64,000 nt of DNA, taken from assembly GCF_006351965.1 (NCBI RefSeq), contig NZ_CP040932.1:3844001-3908000 (forward strand). The letters run 5' to 3'. Of the stretch, positions 15,682 to 24,408 are shown piece by piece. The notes below the pieces were generated by a model, which saw only the letters and a program-made list of their open reading frames with translations, searched no databases and had not been told where the DNA came from. The stretch comes from Oceanicola sp. D3. Lineage in GTDB: Bacteria > Pseudomonadota > Alphaproteobacteria > Rhodobacterales > Rhodobacteraceae. The translations under genes and the position numbers were made by a program. The stretch's first letter is position 1. Each line of letters opens with the position of its first letter.

Positions 15682-16328
15682 CCGCCCTGCGCGCCATCTC
15701 TCCCATCGATATTGACCTGCTCGAGGAATACCCCCTCGATCCGGCGGCGCGGCTGGATTCCCATGGCTTCGTGCAATGGGAGTTCCGGCGCTGGCTCAGC
15801 TCCGATCTGCGCTGGCAGGGCACACATGAGTGCAAGAGCATGTGGTTCGAGCTAGTGAACCTCGCCCATGGCGAGACGCCGGTCGGCACGCTGCCGCAGA
15901 ACACGGAAAGGCTCGCGCGGATGATCGTGCCCGCCGTCGATCGGGGCACCTTCGAGCAGCTCTGCACGCTTGAGTTCGGGCCACTCCACGGCTGGCGTCC
16001 CTGCCGCTGCGGCGACGATATCCGTCTGATGCATCCAGTGGTGACACGCATCGTGCTGGCGGCCTTCGCTTCACGGGCCAATCACAACGCCCGCGTCGAG
16101 GCGGCCTCGGAAGCGCGCAGGCTCAAACGGCTCACCGAAGACATCACGCAACTCTCGCCGCAGATCGCTGAAGATCCGCGCAAGGTGCGCTGGATCAGCT
16201 CTTACATCGAGGATCGCATCAATGAGCGCGGGGGCACCCGCCGCACCGCCGAAGAGCTGCACACTGCCCTCTCCGCTTGCGTTGCCGAGATCCGGGCCGG
16301 GAGGTTCCCTGAAAAGACCAAAGCCTAG
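15678..16328 (+). CDS. Phage protein, possible replication-associated
   Basis: A 216-residue protein (MTALRAISPIDIDLLEEYPL ...). The part around FRRWLSSDLRWQGTHECKSM and FELVNLAHGETPVGTLPQN, then LARMIVPA, follows the pattern of DUF1376-like domains (a helical domain that precedes replication initiators), but the match is loose. A Cys pair (CRCGDD) sits mid-protein. Strong coupling (ATGA) to the NUMOD-like gene; CAGGAGG is upstream. If it is the initiator it would be the only one in the phage. Confidence 0.45.
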   Translation: MTALRAISPIDIDLLEEYPLDPAARLDSHGFVQWEFRRWLSSDLRWQGTHECKSMWFELVNLAHGETPVGTLPQNTERLARMIVPAVDRGTFEQLCTLEFGPLHGWRPCRCGDDIRLMHPVVTRIVLAAFASRANHNARVEAASEARRLKRLTEDITQLSPQIAEDPRKVRWISSYIEDRINERGGTRRTAEELHTALSACVAEIRAGRFPEKTKA

Positions 16329-16347
16329 TGTCCGTCAGTGTCCAACA

Positions 16348-16383
16348 GACATTAGCGGACGTTAATTACCGTTAGCTAATGTC
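16348..16383. repeat. Inverted repeat in the early intergenic gap
   Basis: GACATTAGC (16348-16356) and GCTAATGTC (16375-16383) are perfect complements around an 18-base AT-rich spacer. It is the only AT-rich stretch in the rightward early operon. It could be a protein-binding site, a promoter element or part of the replication origin. Confidence 0.55.
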
Positions 16384-16405
16384 CACATCGATAAGGAGAA
16401 AGACA

Positions 16406-16444
16406 ATGAAATGTAAAAAGGAAATAGCCGAAAGGCGCTCGTAG
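16406..16444 (+). CDS. Possible 12-codon leader peptide
   Basis: A perfect AAGGAG seven bases before an ATG opens a 12-codon frame (MKCKKEIAERRS, then TAG). It ends 48 bases before the next gene. The ribosome-binding site is stronger than that of the next gene, which suggests a translated leader. Low certainty. Confidence 0.35.
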   Translation: MKCKKEIAERRS

Positions 16445-16492
16445 CGGGGCACTAGACAGGAAGCGGAGCAGGCAGAGAAGAGGGCAGAGAAG

Positions 16493-17077
16493 ATGGACAG
16501 CACAGAGCAGCAAGCGGGGGAGAAGCGGGTGCGGGAGCGCTTGGTGGATGAGTTGGAAAAGCGGGGGCTGATGCGGCCCACCGGCATGACGAAGGAGCAG
16601 TATCAGGTGATGACCTCCGATCTTTGCGCCAAGCTCGCCTATATGGCTCCGCTCAGTCTCGATGCTCTGGCCGAGGTGGCGGCGGGGCGCGCGGGCGGGC
16701 CGCAGCATGATCGCTTCCCGGTTGCCCAGGTGATCCTGACCGCTGCCGCAGAGATCCAAGCGCCGCCTATTGCCCAGTCGCCCTTGATGCGGGCCGTCTT
16801 TGCCAATGACCTCGGGCGGCGGGCCATGGCGGAGGGCTGGGGGCCGGAGTTGCTCGGTGAGTTGCGGCGCAACCGGCGCTGGCCGAACCCCTATGCGCAG
16901 AGCGAGATTAAAAAGCGTGGCCTTGAGAACGTCGCGCAGTTTAACCGTATGCTGCGGATGCAGGAGGATGGTGCCCATCTGCGGCCCTCGGATCTCGAGT
17001 TCATCGAAGCGCGCCGCGCGGCGATTGCCCGCTGCGAGGAGCTGGTGAACATCGTCGAGGGTGAGGTGGCGGCATGA
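16493..17077 (+). CDS. Phage protein of unknown function
   Basis: A 194-residue, helical protein (MDSTEQQAGEKRVRERLVDE ...), acidic/basic mixed. The region KLAYMAPLSLDALAEVAAGR and SPLMRAVFANDLGRRAMAEG looks like a folded helical domain; no family recognised. It overlaps the next gene by four bases. Position: last but one gene before the late terminator. Confidence 0.6.
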   Translation: MDSTEQQAGEKRVRERLVDELEKRGLMRPTGMTKEQYQVMTSDLCAKLAYMAPLSLDALAEVAAGRAGGPQHDRFPVAQVILTAAAEIQAPPIAQSPLMRAVFANDLGRRAMAEGWGPELLGELRRNRRWPNPYAQSEIKKRGLENVAQFNRMLRMQEDGAHLRPSDLEFIEARRAAIARCEELVNIVEGEVAA

Positions 17078-17904
17078 GTGCGATGCCTCTGCACCGTCCG
17101 GCCATGGTGGCCCGGGCGGCTGAGCTGGAGTTCCTGCTGAAGAAAGAGCGGCGGCTTAAGCGTGGCGATCCGGACGCCGCCTTGCCACCGCTGGATGCTG
17201 AGCGGGTGGCTGTGCTGAAGCGCCATCTGCGTGGGGCCACCCCCGAGGTATGCGGGCCGAGTATCCCAGACGCACCTGCTCGTGAGGGCGTCGTGGTCGT
17301 CGAGACCTCGCGCTACTACCCGAAAGGGGAAGGTGATTGGGAGGTCAAGCCTGATGGCTACCAGGGCCGGAAGGCCATGCGCGCCAAGGATGTCTTCGAC
17401 TGCATGGCCGAGCAGGCAGGGCGCGCAGGATCTGCGGCACCGCTAACGCCTGCTCAGGTGGAGATGGGGCGGACCTATGGTGAGCTGGTGCGGTGGCACA
17501 TGTCGGCTGGGGTCCGGTGCTCATCCGTCGAGGCCATGCCATCCGGCGGCGGTGGCGGCGGTGATCTCGACTGGATCGACCGGGTCGTGATCCGTGGTCG
17601 AGAGATCGAGCAGCTGCGCCAGCGGATCGGTGATGGCCTGGCTTTGGAGGTGAAGCGGGTGCGTCCGAGCGAGCGGGGAGAGCGCCGGGCGATCTCGAAC
17701 CGCATGTTGGTCGATGCGATCTGCATCTATGACATGAGCATCCCGACCTTGATCGAGAACCACGGGTGGAAGGAAAAGGGGAGCCTTCGCAAGAAGTTAC
17801 ACATCGCGCTCGCCGAGCGGCTGGATGTGATGGCAGGGTACCGCGACCCTCTCGTGGCTGCTGCGCGGCAGCACATGGATCGCCCGAAGCGAGAAAGCGC
17901 TTGA
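17074..17904 (+). CDS. Phage protein, candidate late-gene regulator
   Basis: A 276-residue protein. N-terminal half is variable and contains a Gly run (SGGGGGGDLDW, 160-171). The C-terminal 90 residues are a helical domain with a helix-turn-helix look (NRMLVDAICIYDMSIPTLIE followed by GSLRKKLHIALAERLDVM). It is the last early gene, and a strong terminator lies 42 bases beyond it, before the terminase genes: the layout of a Q-type antiterminator or late activator. The role is inferred from position only. Confidence 0.45.
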   Translation: MSAMPLHRPAMVARAAELEFLLKKERRLKRGDPDAALPPLDAERVAVLKRHLRGATPEVCGPSIPDAPAREGVVVVETSRYYPKGEGDWEVKPDGYQGRKAMRAKDVFDCMAEQAGRAGSAAPLTPAQVEMGRTYGELVRWHMSAGVRCSSVEAMPSGGGGGGDLDWIDRVVIRGREIEQLRQRIGDGLALEVKRVRPSERGERRAISNRMLVDAICIYDMSIPTLIENHGWKEKGSLRKKLHIALAERLDVMAGYRDPLVAAARQHMDRPKRESA

Positions 17905-17945
17905 CTGTTAGGTCCGCCGGATGGCATGAAATATGCATAATCACT

Positions 17946-17983
17946 AAATATGCCCGGCGCCTCCCCAGAGCCCGGGCATATTT
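17946..17983 (+). terminator. Intrinsic terminator between early and late genes
   Basis: AAATATGCCCGG (17946-17957) and CCGGGCATATTT (17972-17983) form a perfect 12-bp stem with a 14-base loop, followed by a short T run. It separates the candidate late regulator from the packaging genes, so late transcription must read through it or start after it. Confidence 0.85.
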
Positions 17984-18156
17984 TGTATCCACCCCTGCCA
18001 TTCCCACCCGATCACGGGTCCTTCCGGCGCTAATCCGTATACGGTGCGGCGGAGCGCATCGGTTCACTCGTTGGCGAGTTTTCTGAGGGTGCAACTCTTT
18101 GGGGGTGGTGCAACGGCGAAGGGGTGCAACCGCAACAGGAGACCAGGGCGACTGAG

Positions 18157-18726
18157 ATGGATCGGGTGACGATGACCGAAGCTGCCCGGCAGCTCGGCGC
18201 AAACAAGTCCACCATCTCGCGGTGGGTGAAAAAGCACCCGGCCCTGAAAGATGAGAAGGGGCGTGTCTGCGTCGAGGAGCTGCGGGCGCATCGGGACACG
18301 GTGATCAACCCGGCGCTGCAGACCAGGGCACCCGCCGATCCGGAGGCAAAGGCCAAACCCGGCCGCAGCGCGGCGAAGCCGAAGGCTATCGCGAGCGAAG
18401 AGAAGTCGGCGTCGACCGACATCAACACTCACCGAGCCCGGGCCGAAGAGGCCAAGGCTGTCACCGCAGAGCTCGACCTAGCCGACCGGCTGGAGCTGAC
18501 CATGCGGCGCAAGGACGTGGAGATCGCGGCAGCCGATGCCGGCGCGGTGATGAAGCGGGTCACGGCCCAGATGGTGAAGGACCGGGCCGAGGCGCTGGCG
18601 CGGATCGATGATCCGCGGGCGATGGAAGTCGCGCTCGACGAGATGATGGCCGAGCTGATGGGCAAGATCGCCAAGGCGCTGCGAGAGGCCGTTGGCCCAG
18701 AGGATGATGCCGCCCATGCGGCTTGA
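18157..18726 (+). CDS. Terminase small subunit (Nu1-like)
   Basis: A 189-residue DNA-packaging protein. The N-terminal winged-helix part (VTMTEAARQLGANKSTISRW) is the DNA-recognition domain that finds the cos site. The centre is Lys/Ala-rich, the C-terminal third (ADRLELTMRRKDVEIAAADA) a helix that contacts the large subunit. Start at ATG 18157; an alternative GTG at 18124 lies farther up. Its end overlaps the large-subunit start, which is typical for this pair. Confidence 0.82.
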   Translation: MDRVTMTEAARQLGANKSTISRWVKKHPALKDEKGRVCVEELRAHRDTVINPALQTRAPADPEAKAKPGRSAAKPKAIASEEKSASTDINTHRARAEEAKAVTAELDLADRLELTMRRKDVEIAAADAGAVMKRVTAQMVKDRAEALARIDDPRAMEVALDEMMAELMGKIAKALREAVGPEDDAAHAA

Positions 18727-20755
18727 GGCCCTCAACCGGCTGCCAGATGCGCGGCCGGTGTTTCTTGAGGGGTTGGCCTCTGCGATCGAGCCAGCACCGC
18801 GCCTCTCGGTGGCCGAGCTGGCGGAGCAGAAGCGGATCGTCTCGGCGCAGAGCGGGTCGCGCTACCCCGGCCCTTGGCGCAATGAGCGGACCCCGCACCT
18901 GGTGGGGATCATGGAAGCGCTCGGGCCGGAAGATCCGGCGGAAGACATCGTGGTGGTGGCCTCCGCCCAGGTGGGAAAGTCGGAAACCGCGATCAACTGG
19001 TTCCTCCACATCGTGGACCAGGACCCGGGCCCGATGATGATCGTGCTGCCCTCGATCGATGAGAGCGGCAAGTTCGTGCGGACCAAGCTGCAGCCCGCGA
19101 TCGACGAGACACCGGCGCTCCGGGTGCGGGTGCTCGATGAGACCAGCCGGAGCGAGAAGGGCTCGACGGCATCGTTCAAGCGGTTTCGGGGTGGGTTTGC
19201 CCAGATCACCTTCGCGGGGAGCTCGAAGGGCCTGCAAATGCTTTCGGCGCGCTACACCATCGCCGACGAGGTAAGCGAGTGGCCAGCCGAGGCCGGGGAG
19301 CGCGGTGATCCGGTCGCGCAGCTGAAGAAACGGACAGAGACCTATGAGCGTGATCGCAAACGCCTCTGGGTCTCGACCCCGTCTATCCTCGGGGCCTGCC
19401 GGGTGTCGGAGATGTTCGCCGTGTCGGACCAGTGCCGACGCTACATCCCGTGCCCGCATTGCGGGACCTATCAGGTTCTGACCTTTGATCGGCTGAAGTG
19501 GGAGAGCGAGACTTGGCCGCATCGGGCGTGGTTCGCATGTCGCGCCAACGGCTGTGTGATCGAGCACGTCGACAAAGGGCCGATGTTGCAGGCAGGTGTC
19601 TGGATCCCGACGGCTGGCGAGGATGGGCCCGGTTTAGAGTTTCCAGCCGACGAGCTGGAGGACTGGCAGAGCAGGCCACAGTCGACGCGTTCCCGCGGGT
19701 TCCACATCTGGAAGGCCTACAGCGTCTTCACCAGCTGGGACTCGATCGTCGCGGAGTGGTTTGAGGCGAAGGACAATCCCGAGCGGCTCCGGGTGTTCAC
19801 TCAGCAGGTGCTGGGTGAGGCTTGGGAAGATCGGGGCGATGCGCCGGACGCGGAGAAGCTCTTCGCTTGTCGGATCTCCGCCATCGCGAAGGAAAAGCCA
19901 CCAGTCGGGCCGGTTGTGTTCACCGGAGCAACCGACGTTCAGGGCAACCGGCTGGAATGGGCGGTTTGGGGCTGGTCTGAGGGCATGACCCGCTGGCTGG
20001 TCGATTGGGGTGTGATCGAGGGCGATCCGACAGACCTCGCCACCTGGGCGGCGCATGACGAGATGATGATGTCGCGGCGCTACGCCCCGGGAGGTTACGG
20101 CAACCCCGTCGCGCCGGACGCCTGGGCCGTGGACTCAGGGTATTCGAGCCAGATGGTCTACAACTACAGCCGGGGCCGGGCCGGAGTGTTTGCGATTGAT
20201 GGCCGCGACGGCCGCACCGCACCGTTCATCGGCACGCCGCGCAAGGTTGACGTGAAGTGGAACGGCAAACGGGTGCCGAAAGGGGCGACGATCTGGCCCG
20301 TCGGCACCTTCGCTCTGAAGTCCGATCTCTACGGATCGATCCGGAAGGCGCTGATGGGGCCTGAACAGGACACCGGAGCATTGCGGTCGGGCGCGATGGT
20401 TCTGTCGGGCGAGATCGACCTCGCCTACGCCGAGCAGCTGACCTCGGAATACCTGAAGCAGGTCGAGACCCGCTCCGGGATCGTGACCCACCGTTGGGAA
20501 AAACTGCAGGGCCGCCCCAACGAGGCGCTCGATCTCGCCTGCTACGCGCGGGCGATGGCCCATCACCTACGGCTCGACGGGCTCAAGCCGGAGCAGTGGG
20601 AGCATCTGCGGCAGGAACGCTTCGGCGAAGCGCCGCAGGCAGACGACACGCAGGGCGACCTGTTTGAAGTGAAGATCGCGCCGCCGGTGACGGTAGCGCC
20701 AAAGGAAACCGGGCCAGCCCGCCGCCCGCGCGGCGTACGCGGCCAAGTGAGGTAA
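18716..20755 (+). CDS. Terminase large subunit (lambda gpA family)
   Basis: A 679-residue packaging motor and cos-cleaving nuclease. The Walker A-like stretch ASAQVGKSE is at about 82-90, the Walker B ADEVSEW near 182, and a Cys cluster (IPCPHCGTY ... FACRANGC) lies near 245-275. The C-terminal nuclease part has TDVQGNRLEW. I start at ATG 18716; in-frame ATGs at 18704/18707 are equally possible. The gpA family means this phage packages from cos ends. It is followed by the gpW homologue with one base between. Confidence 0.92.
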   Translation: MRLEALNRLPDARPVFLEGLASAIEPAPRLSVAELAEQKRIVSAQSGSRYPGPWRNERTPHLVGIMEALGPEDPAEDIVVVASAQVGKSETAINWFLHIVDQDPGPMMIVLPSIDESGKFVRTKLQPAIDETPALRVRVLDETSRSEKGSTASFKRFRGGFAQITFAGSSKGLQMLSARYTIADEVSEWPAEAGERGDPVAQLKKRTETYERDRKRLWVSTPSILGACRVSEMFAVSDQCRRYIPCPHCGTYQVLTFDRLKWESETWPHRAWFACRANGCVIEHVDKGPMLQAGVWIPTAGEDGPGLEFPADELEDWQSRPQSTRSRGFHIWKAYSVFTSWDSIVAEWFEAKDNPERLRVFTQQVLGEAWEDRGDAPDAEKLFACRISAIAKEKPPVGPVVFTGATDVQGNRLEWAVWGWSEGMTRWLVDWGVIEGDPTDLATWAAHDEMMMSRRYAPGGYGNPVAPDAWAVDSGYSSQMVYNYSRGRAGVFAIDGRDGRTAPFIGTPRKVDVKWNGKRVPKGATIWPVGTFALKSDLYGSIRKALMGPEQDTGALRSGAMVLSGEIDLAYAEQLTSEYLKQVETRSGIVTHRWEKLQGRPNEALDLACYARAMAHHLRLDGLKPEQWEHLRQERFGEAPQADDTQGDLFEVKIAPPVTVAPKETGPARRPRGVRGQVR

Positions 20756-20756
20756 C

Positions 20757-20969
20757 ATGCCGACAATTGACTATGAAGCTCGCCTCACCAAGGTGCAGGC
20801 GGCCATTGATGCTTTGCTGACGGGTGGCCACCAGAGCTACCGGATCGACGGGCAGGAAGTGACCAAGCTCGACCTCGCCACGCTTCAGCGCGAGGAAGAG
20901 CGTCTGGTTGGCAAGATCAAACGGGCTTCCCGCCGGGGTGGTGCCTTCCGCACGGTGCGCCCGCTGTGA
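20757..20969 (+). CDS. Head-tail joining protein gpW-like
   Basis: A 70-residue protein (MPTIDYEARLTKVQAAIDAL ...) matching the lambda gpW family in length, place and pattern: two helices around a YRIDGQEVTKLDLATL strand part, and a basic end (KRASRRGG). gpW stabilises packaged DNA in the head. It sits between terminase and portal, as in lambda. Confidence 0.8.
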   Translation: MPTIDYEARLTKVQAAIDALLTGGHQSYRIDGQEVTKLDLATLQREEERLVGKIKRASRRGGAFRTVRPL

Positions 20970-22570
20970 GCCGTCGCCTCAAGGTCAGGATGACGCCGCT
21001 AGACCGGGCGATCAACGCCATTGCGCCAGCCCACGGTGTGAAGCGGATCAAGGCGCGCGCCGCAATCGCCGCCGCCGAGGCCACCGGCTATGTTGCGGGC
21101 TCCCGGCGGCGGGGCAGCTCCTCGATGTGGCGCCCGCTCACCGCCAGCGCGGATGCGGACACCCTGCCGGATCTTGAGGATCTCTATGCCCGCTCCCGCG
21201 ACCTGGTGCGGAACGATCCGCTGGCGCAGAGCGCGATCTCCACCAAGGTGGTGAACGTGATCGGCGCGGGCCATGTGCTTCGGCCCGAGGTGGACCATGA
21301 GCGGCTCGGGATCAGCGCCGATCAGGCGGAAGAGTGGGAGGAGCTCGCGCTCGATATCTGGACCGACTGGGCGCAGGGCACCGACTGCGATGTGACGCGC
21401 GCGCAGAGCTTCGCCGGGCTTGAGGATCTGGCCTACCGTTCGCGGCTGCTCTCGGGGGATGTGTTCCGGATCCGCCGGTTCAAGCCGCGCAAGGGCCGGT
21501 TGCTCGCCACCTGCTACCAGATGGTCGAGGCGGACCGGGTCTCTAACCCGCATTGGCGGGTGGACAGCGACACCATTGCCGGTGGCGTGGAGGTGGACGC
21601 AGATGGCGCTGCCCTGCGCATCCATGTGGCCAGCCGCCACCAGATCGACCGGCGCATCGCGGGCACGACCTGGCAACAGATCCCGATCTATGACGCCCAA
21701 GGGCGGCGGCAGGTGGTGCATATCCACGGGGTGCGCTGGCGCCCGGATCTGACCCGCTATGCGCCGATGCTGGCGCCGGTGATCGAGGCGCTCAAGCAGC
21801 GCTCGCGCTACTCCGAAGCGGAGTTGATGGCGGCGGTGATCTCGGCATGTTTTGCCATCGGGATGAAGTCACCGGATGGGGATTTGGGCGAGGGGCTTTC
21901 CACCGGCGCCGCCCAGCCGGGCGGGGCCAGTGAGACCGGCAACCCGATCGAGGTCACCGGGCCTGGCCAGATCTTCAACCTCATGGAGAACGAGCAGATC
22001 ATGAGCTTTGCGCCGGGTCGGCCAAACCCGCAGTTCTCGCCCTTCATCGAGGCTATCGCGCAGGAAGTCGGGGCGGGCACCGATCTGCCCTATGAGCTGC
22101 TGATGAAGAAGTTCCAGGCCAGCTATTCGGCCTCGAAAGCCGCGCTGGAAATGGCCTGGCAGTTCTTCAGGGCGGAGCGGGCGCTGCATGTCGAGCAGTT
22201 CTGCCAGACGGCCTATGAGGACGTCATCACCGAGGCCGTGGCGCGCGGGCTCCTGCAGGCTCCCGGGTTCTTCCACGATCCGCTGCGCCGCCGCGCCTGG
22301 CTCGGCGCTGAGTGGATGGGCCCGGCCCGGATCACCATCGATCCAGTGAAGGATGCGACCGCCGACGAGAAATACCTCGAGATGGGGGCCGACACGCTGA
22401 CCCGGATCACCGCCGCGCGCTTTGGCGTGGATGCGCGCAAGGTTCAGCGCCGGCGTGCCCGCGATGGCTCGAATGACGTGGTCGGCAACCGTGCCGCCAG
22501 CGCCCCGGCTGCGGCGCCCGAGCCGGATGACGACGATGACGAAACCGACAACGACGAGGAGACCTCCTGA
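20966..22570 (+). CDS. Portal protein (lambda family)
   Basis: A 534-residue vertex protein of the lambda portal family. Typical stretches are LVRNDPLAQSAISTKVVNVIG (about 78-98, shown in pieces), VEADRVSNP and VHIHGVRWRPDLTRYAPMLA. The C-terminal tail is acidic (DDDDDETDNDEETS). I use the GTG at 20966 that overlaps the gpW stop; a nearby ATG at 20990 is an alternative. The last base of its stop is the first base of the protease ATG. Confidence 0.92.
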   Translation: MSRRLKVRMTPLDRAINAIAPAHGVKRIKARAAIAAAEATGYVAGSRRRGSSSMWRPLTASADADTLPDLEDLYARSRDLVRNDPLAQSAISTKVVNVIGAGHVLRPEVDHERLGISADQAEEWEELALDIWTDWAQGTDCDVTRAQSFAGLEDLAYRSRLLSGDVFRIRRFKPRKGRLLATCYQMVEADRVSNPHWRVDSDTIAGGVEVDADGAALRIHVASRHQIDRRIAGTTWQQIPIYDAQGRRQVVHIHGVRWRPDLTRYAPMLAPVIEALKQRSRYSEAELMAAVISACFAIGMKSPDGDLGEGLSTGAAQPGGASETGNPIEVTGPGQIFNLMENEQIMSFAPGRPNPQFSPFIEAIAQEVGAGTDLPYELLMKKFQASYSASKAALEMAWQFFRAERALHVEQFCQTAYEDVITEAVARGLLQAPGFFHDPLRRRAWLGAEWMGPARITIDPVKDATADEKYLEMGADTLTRITAARFGVDARKVQRRRARDGSNDVVGNRAASAPAAAPEPDDDDDETDNDEETS

Positions 22571-23928
22571 TGCTGGTGGACAAGGGCGCTCGTGTCTGGG
22601 CGATGCGCCCCGACGAGATGATGATCGCGGCAGCCGTCCGGCAGCGCGAGGCCCATATGGAGGGCAATGGCGCGCCGATGTCGCTCGGCCATGGCGAGCA
22701 GCTGGAGGGCTCCGACTTCGCCCGGGTGCAGGACGGGGTCGCGATCATCCCGGCGCGCGGGATGCTGATGCGCTCCTTCTCCTACTGGTTCTGGTCTTAT
22801 GACGAGATCCTCCGAGACCTGGCTCTCGCGCAGGACAGCCGGGCCGTGGAGCAGATCGTCATCGATTTTGATACTCCCGGCGGCATGGTTGCCGGATGCG
22901 CCGATGCCGGGCGCGCCATCCGTGACAGTGGGCCCAAGCCCGTGACTGGCTTCGTTGGCGGCATGTGTGCCTCGGCAGGCTACTGGCTGGCCAGCGCCTG
23001 CGACCGGATCGTGCTCGGGTCGGGCACCATGGTCGGCTCGATCGGCACGGTCATCGAATACATCGACATGGAGCCCATGCTCGAAGCTCTCGGCGCGCGG
23101 GTCATCCGCGTGGTGGCCGAGCAGTCGCCCAACAAGCGCCTCGATCCCGGAAGCCCGGAAGGACAGGCCGAGATGCAGGCGCTGGTCGATGCCGGCGGCG
23201 CCGAGTTCGTGGCGGCCGTGGCTGAGTTCCGGGGCGTGTCTGAAGAAACGGTGATGTCCGACTTCGGTCAGGGCCTCGTCTTCAACGGTGCCGAAGCGAT
23301 CCGTCGCGGAATGGCTGACGGCACCGGAACCCTGAATACCCTGATCGCGGAGCTGGCGGGCCGCGATGAATTTCCCGCGGTCCCCGCCCCCGCAGCAAAG
23401 GAGACCCCCATGGAATGGGAGAACCTGACCCAGGCCGCGCTGCAGGAGCACCGGGCCGACCTCGTGGAGAAGATCGGGGAGGCCGCAGTGGCCGCCGCGA
23501 AACCCTCCGAAACCGCGATCACCACCGCTGTCGATGAGGCCCTCGCTGCTGAGCGCACACGCGTGGCCGAGATCGACGAACTGGCGATGGAAGGCCACGA
23601 CGAGCTCATCGCCAAGGCCAAGGCCGAAGGCTGGAGCGCCGAAAAGGCGGCTCTGGAGATCGTCAAAGCCGAGAAGGCCGCCGGCGGCAAGACGCTGGCG
23701 GGGCTGGAAGCTGCCGATGGGACGGCCGCCGTCACGCCGCTGCCGAAAGCCGAGACCCCGCCTCAGAAGCCTGCCGCGAGTGGCACGCCGGAGGAACAGG
23801 CCGCAGCGGCTTGGGAAGACGACGAGAAGCTGCGCGCCGAGTTCGGCGGCAACAAGGATGCCTGGATGGCCTACGCGAAAGCGAATGCCGCCGGGTTGGC
23901 GAAAATCCTCAACCGCGCTGCGGCTTGA
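22570..23928 (+). CDS. Capsid maturation protease (S49, lambda gpC-like) with scaffold tail
   Basis: A 452-residue protein. Residues 40-260 are an S49 (SppA-like) protease: IDFDTPGG, the nucleophile Ser135 in MCASAGYW and Lys189 in SPNKRLDP. Residues from 281 on are helical and charged, ending in an Ala/Lys-rich region: a scaffold domain fused to the protease, as in lambda C/Nu3. It processes scaffold and capsid parts during head assembly. TGATG coupling to portal. Confidence 0.9.
   Translation: MLVDKGARVWAMRPDEMMIAAAVRQREAHMEGNGAPMSLGHGEQLEGSDFARVQDGVAIIPARGMLMRSFSYWFWSYDEILRDLALAQDSRAVEQIVIDFDTPGGMVAGCADAGRAIRDSGPKPVTGFVGGMCASAGYWLASACDRIVLGSGTMVGSIGTVIEYIDMEPMLEALGARVIRVVAEQSPNKRLDPGSPEGQAEMQALVDAGGAEFVAAVAEFRGVSEETVMSDFGQGLVFNGAEAIRRGMADGTGTLNTLIAELAGRDEFPAVPAPAAKETPMEWENLTQAALQEHRADLVEKIGEAAVAAAKPSETAITTAVDEALAAERTRVAEIDELAMEGHDELIAKAKAEGWSAEKAALEIVKAEKAAGGKTLAGLEAADGTAAVTPLPKAETPPQKPAASGTPEEQAAAAWEDDEKLRAEFGGNKDAWMAYAKANAAGLAKILNRAAA
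23410..23928 (+). CDS. Nested scaffolding protein (Nu3-like)
   Basis: An in-frame ATG at 23410 inside the protease gene is preceded by AAAGGAG at ideal distance (six bases), yielding 172 residues (MEWENLTQAALQEHRADLVE ...) that equal the protease's scaffold part. In lambda the same nesting (gpC/Nu3) makes free scaffold. The strong ribosome-binding site within a coding frame is the main support. Confidence 0.7.
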   Translation: MEWENLTQAALQEHRADLVEKIGEAAVAAAKPSETAITTAVDEALAAERTRVAEIDELAMEGHDELIAKAKAEGWSAEKAALEIVKAEKAAGGKTLAGLEAADGTAAVTPLPKAETPPQKPAASGTPEEQAAAAWEDDEKLRAEFGGNKDAWMAYAKANAAGLAKILNRAAA

Positions 23929-23952
23929 GCCTGACCTGAAGGAGACAGGACC

Positions 23953-24396
23953 ATGACCACCCTCGCCGCGGATACCCCGCGTGACTACCAGCTCGGCGAG
24001 CTCGAGGAATACCCCGTGATCGCCGCTGACACCCTCTACGAAGGCGCCGCCGTCGGCGAGAATAGCTCCGGCTATGCCCGTCCGCTGGAAGCGGGAGACC
24101 GGTTTCTGGGCTTCTGCCTCGAGCAGGCCGACAACTCGGGCGGCTCCGCCGGCGACATCCGCTGCCGGGTTCGCACCAAGGGCCGCGCCGTGTTGCCGAT
24201 CAGCGCCCTCGCGATCACCGCCAATGATCGCCCGGCGGTTTACGCGTCGGACGATAACACCTTCACCCTCACAGCTGGCAGCAACTCGCTGATCGGCTTC
24301 GTGAGCCGCTGGATCGCGACGGGCTCCGCCGTGGTCGAATTCGATGCGGCGCTCGCCGCGGCGCATGACAGCGCCGTTGCTGTCGCCACCGCCTAA
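23953..24396 (+). CDS. Head decoration (capsid cement) protein
   Basis: A 147-residue beta-rich protein (LGELEEYPVIAADTLYEGAA ...), like the small capsid decoration proteins of the gpD / DUF2190 type, placed between protease and major capsid protein as in lambda. It is preceded by GAAGGAG. The IRCRVRTKGRAVLPI part fits the strand pattern of the fold. Exact family not certain. Confidence 0.72.
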   Translation: MTTLAADTPRDYQLGELEEYPVIAADTLYEGAAVGENSSGYARPLEAGDRFLGFCLEQADNSGGSAGDIRCRVRTKGRAVLPISALAITANDRPAVYASDDNTFTLTAGSNSLIGFVSRWIATGSAVVEFDAALAAAHDSAVAVATA

Positions 24397-24408
24397 GGAG
24401 AACGGACA

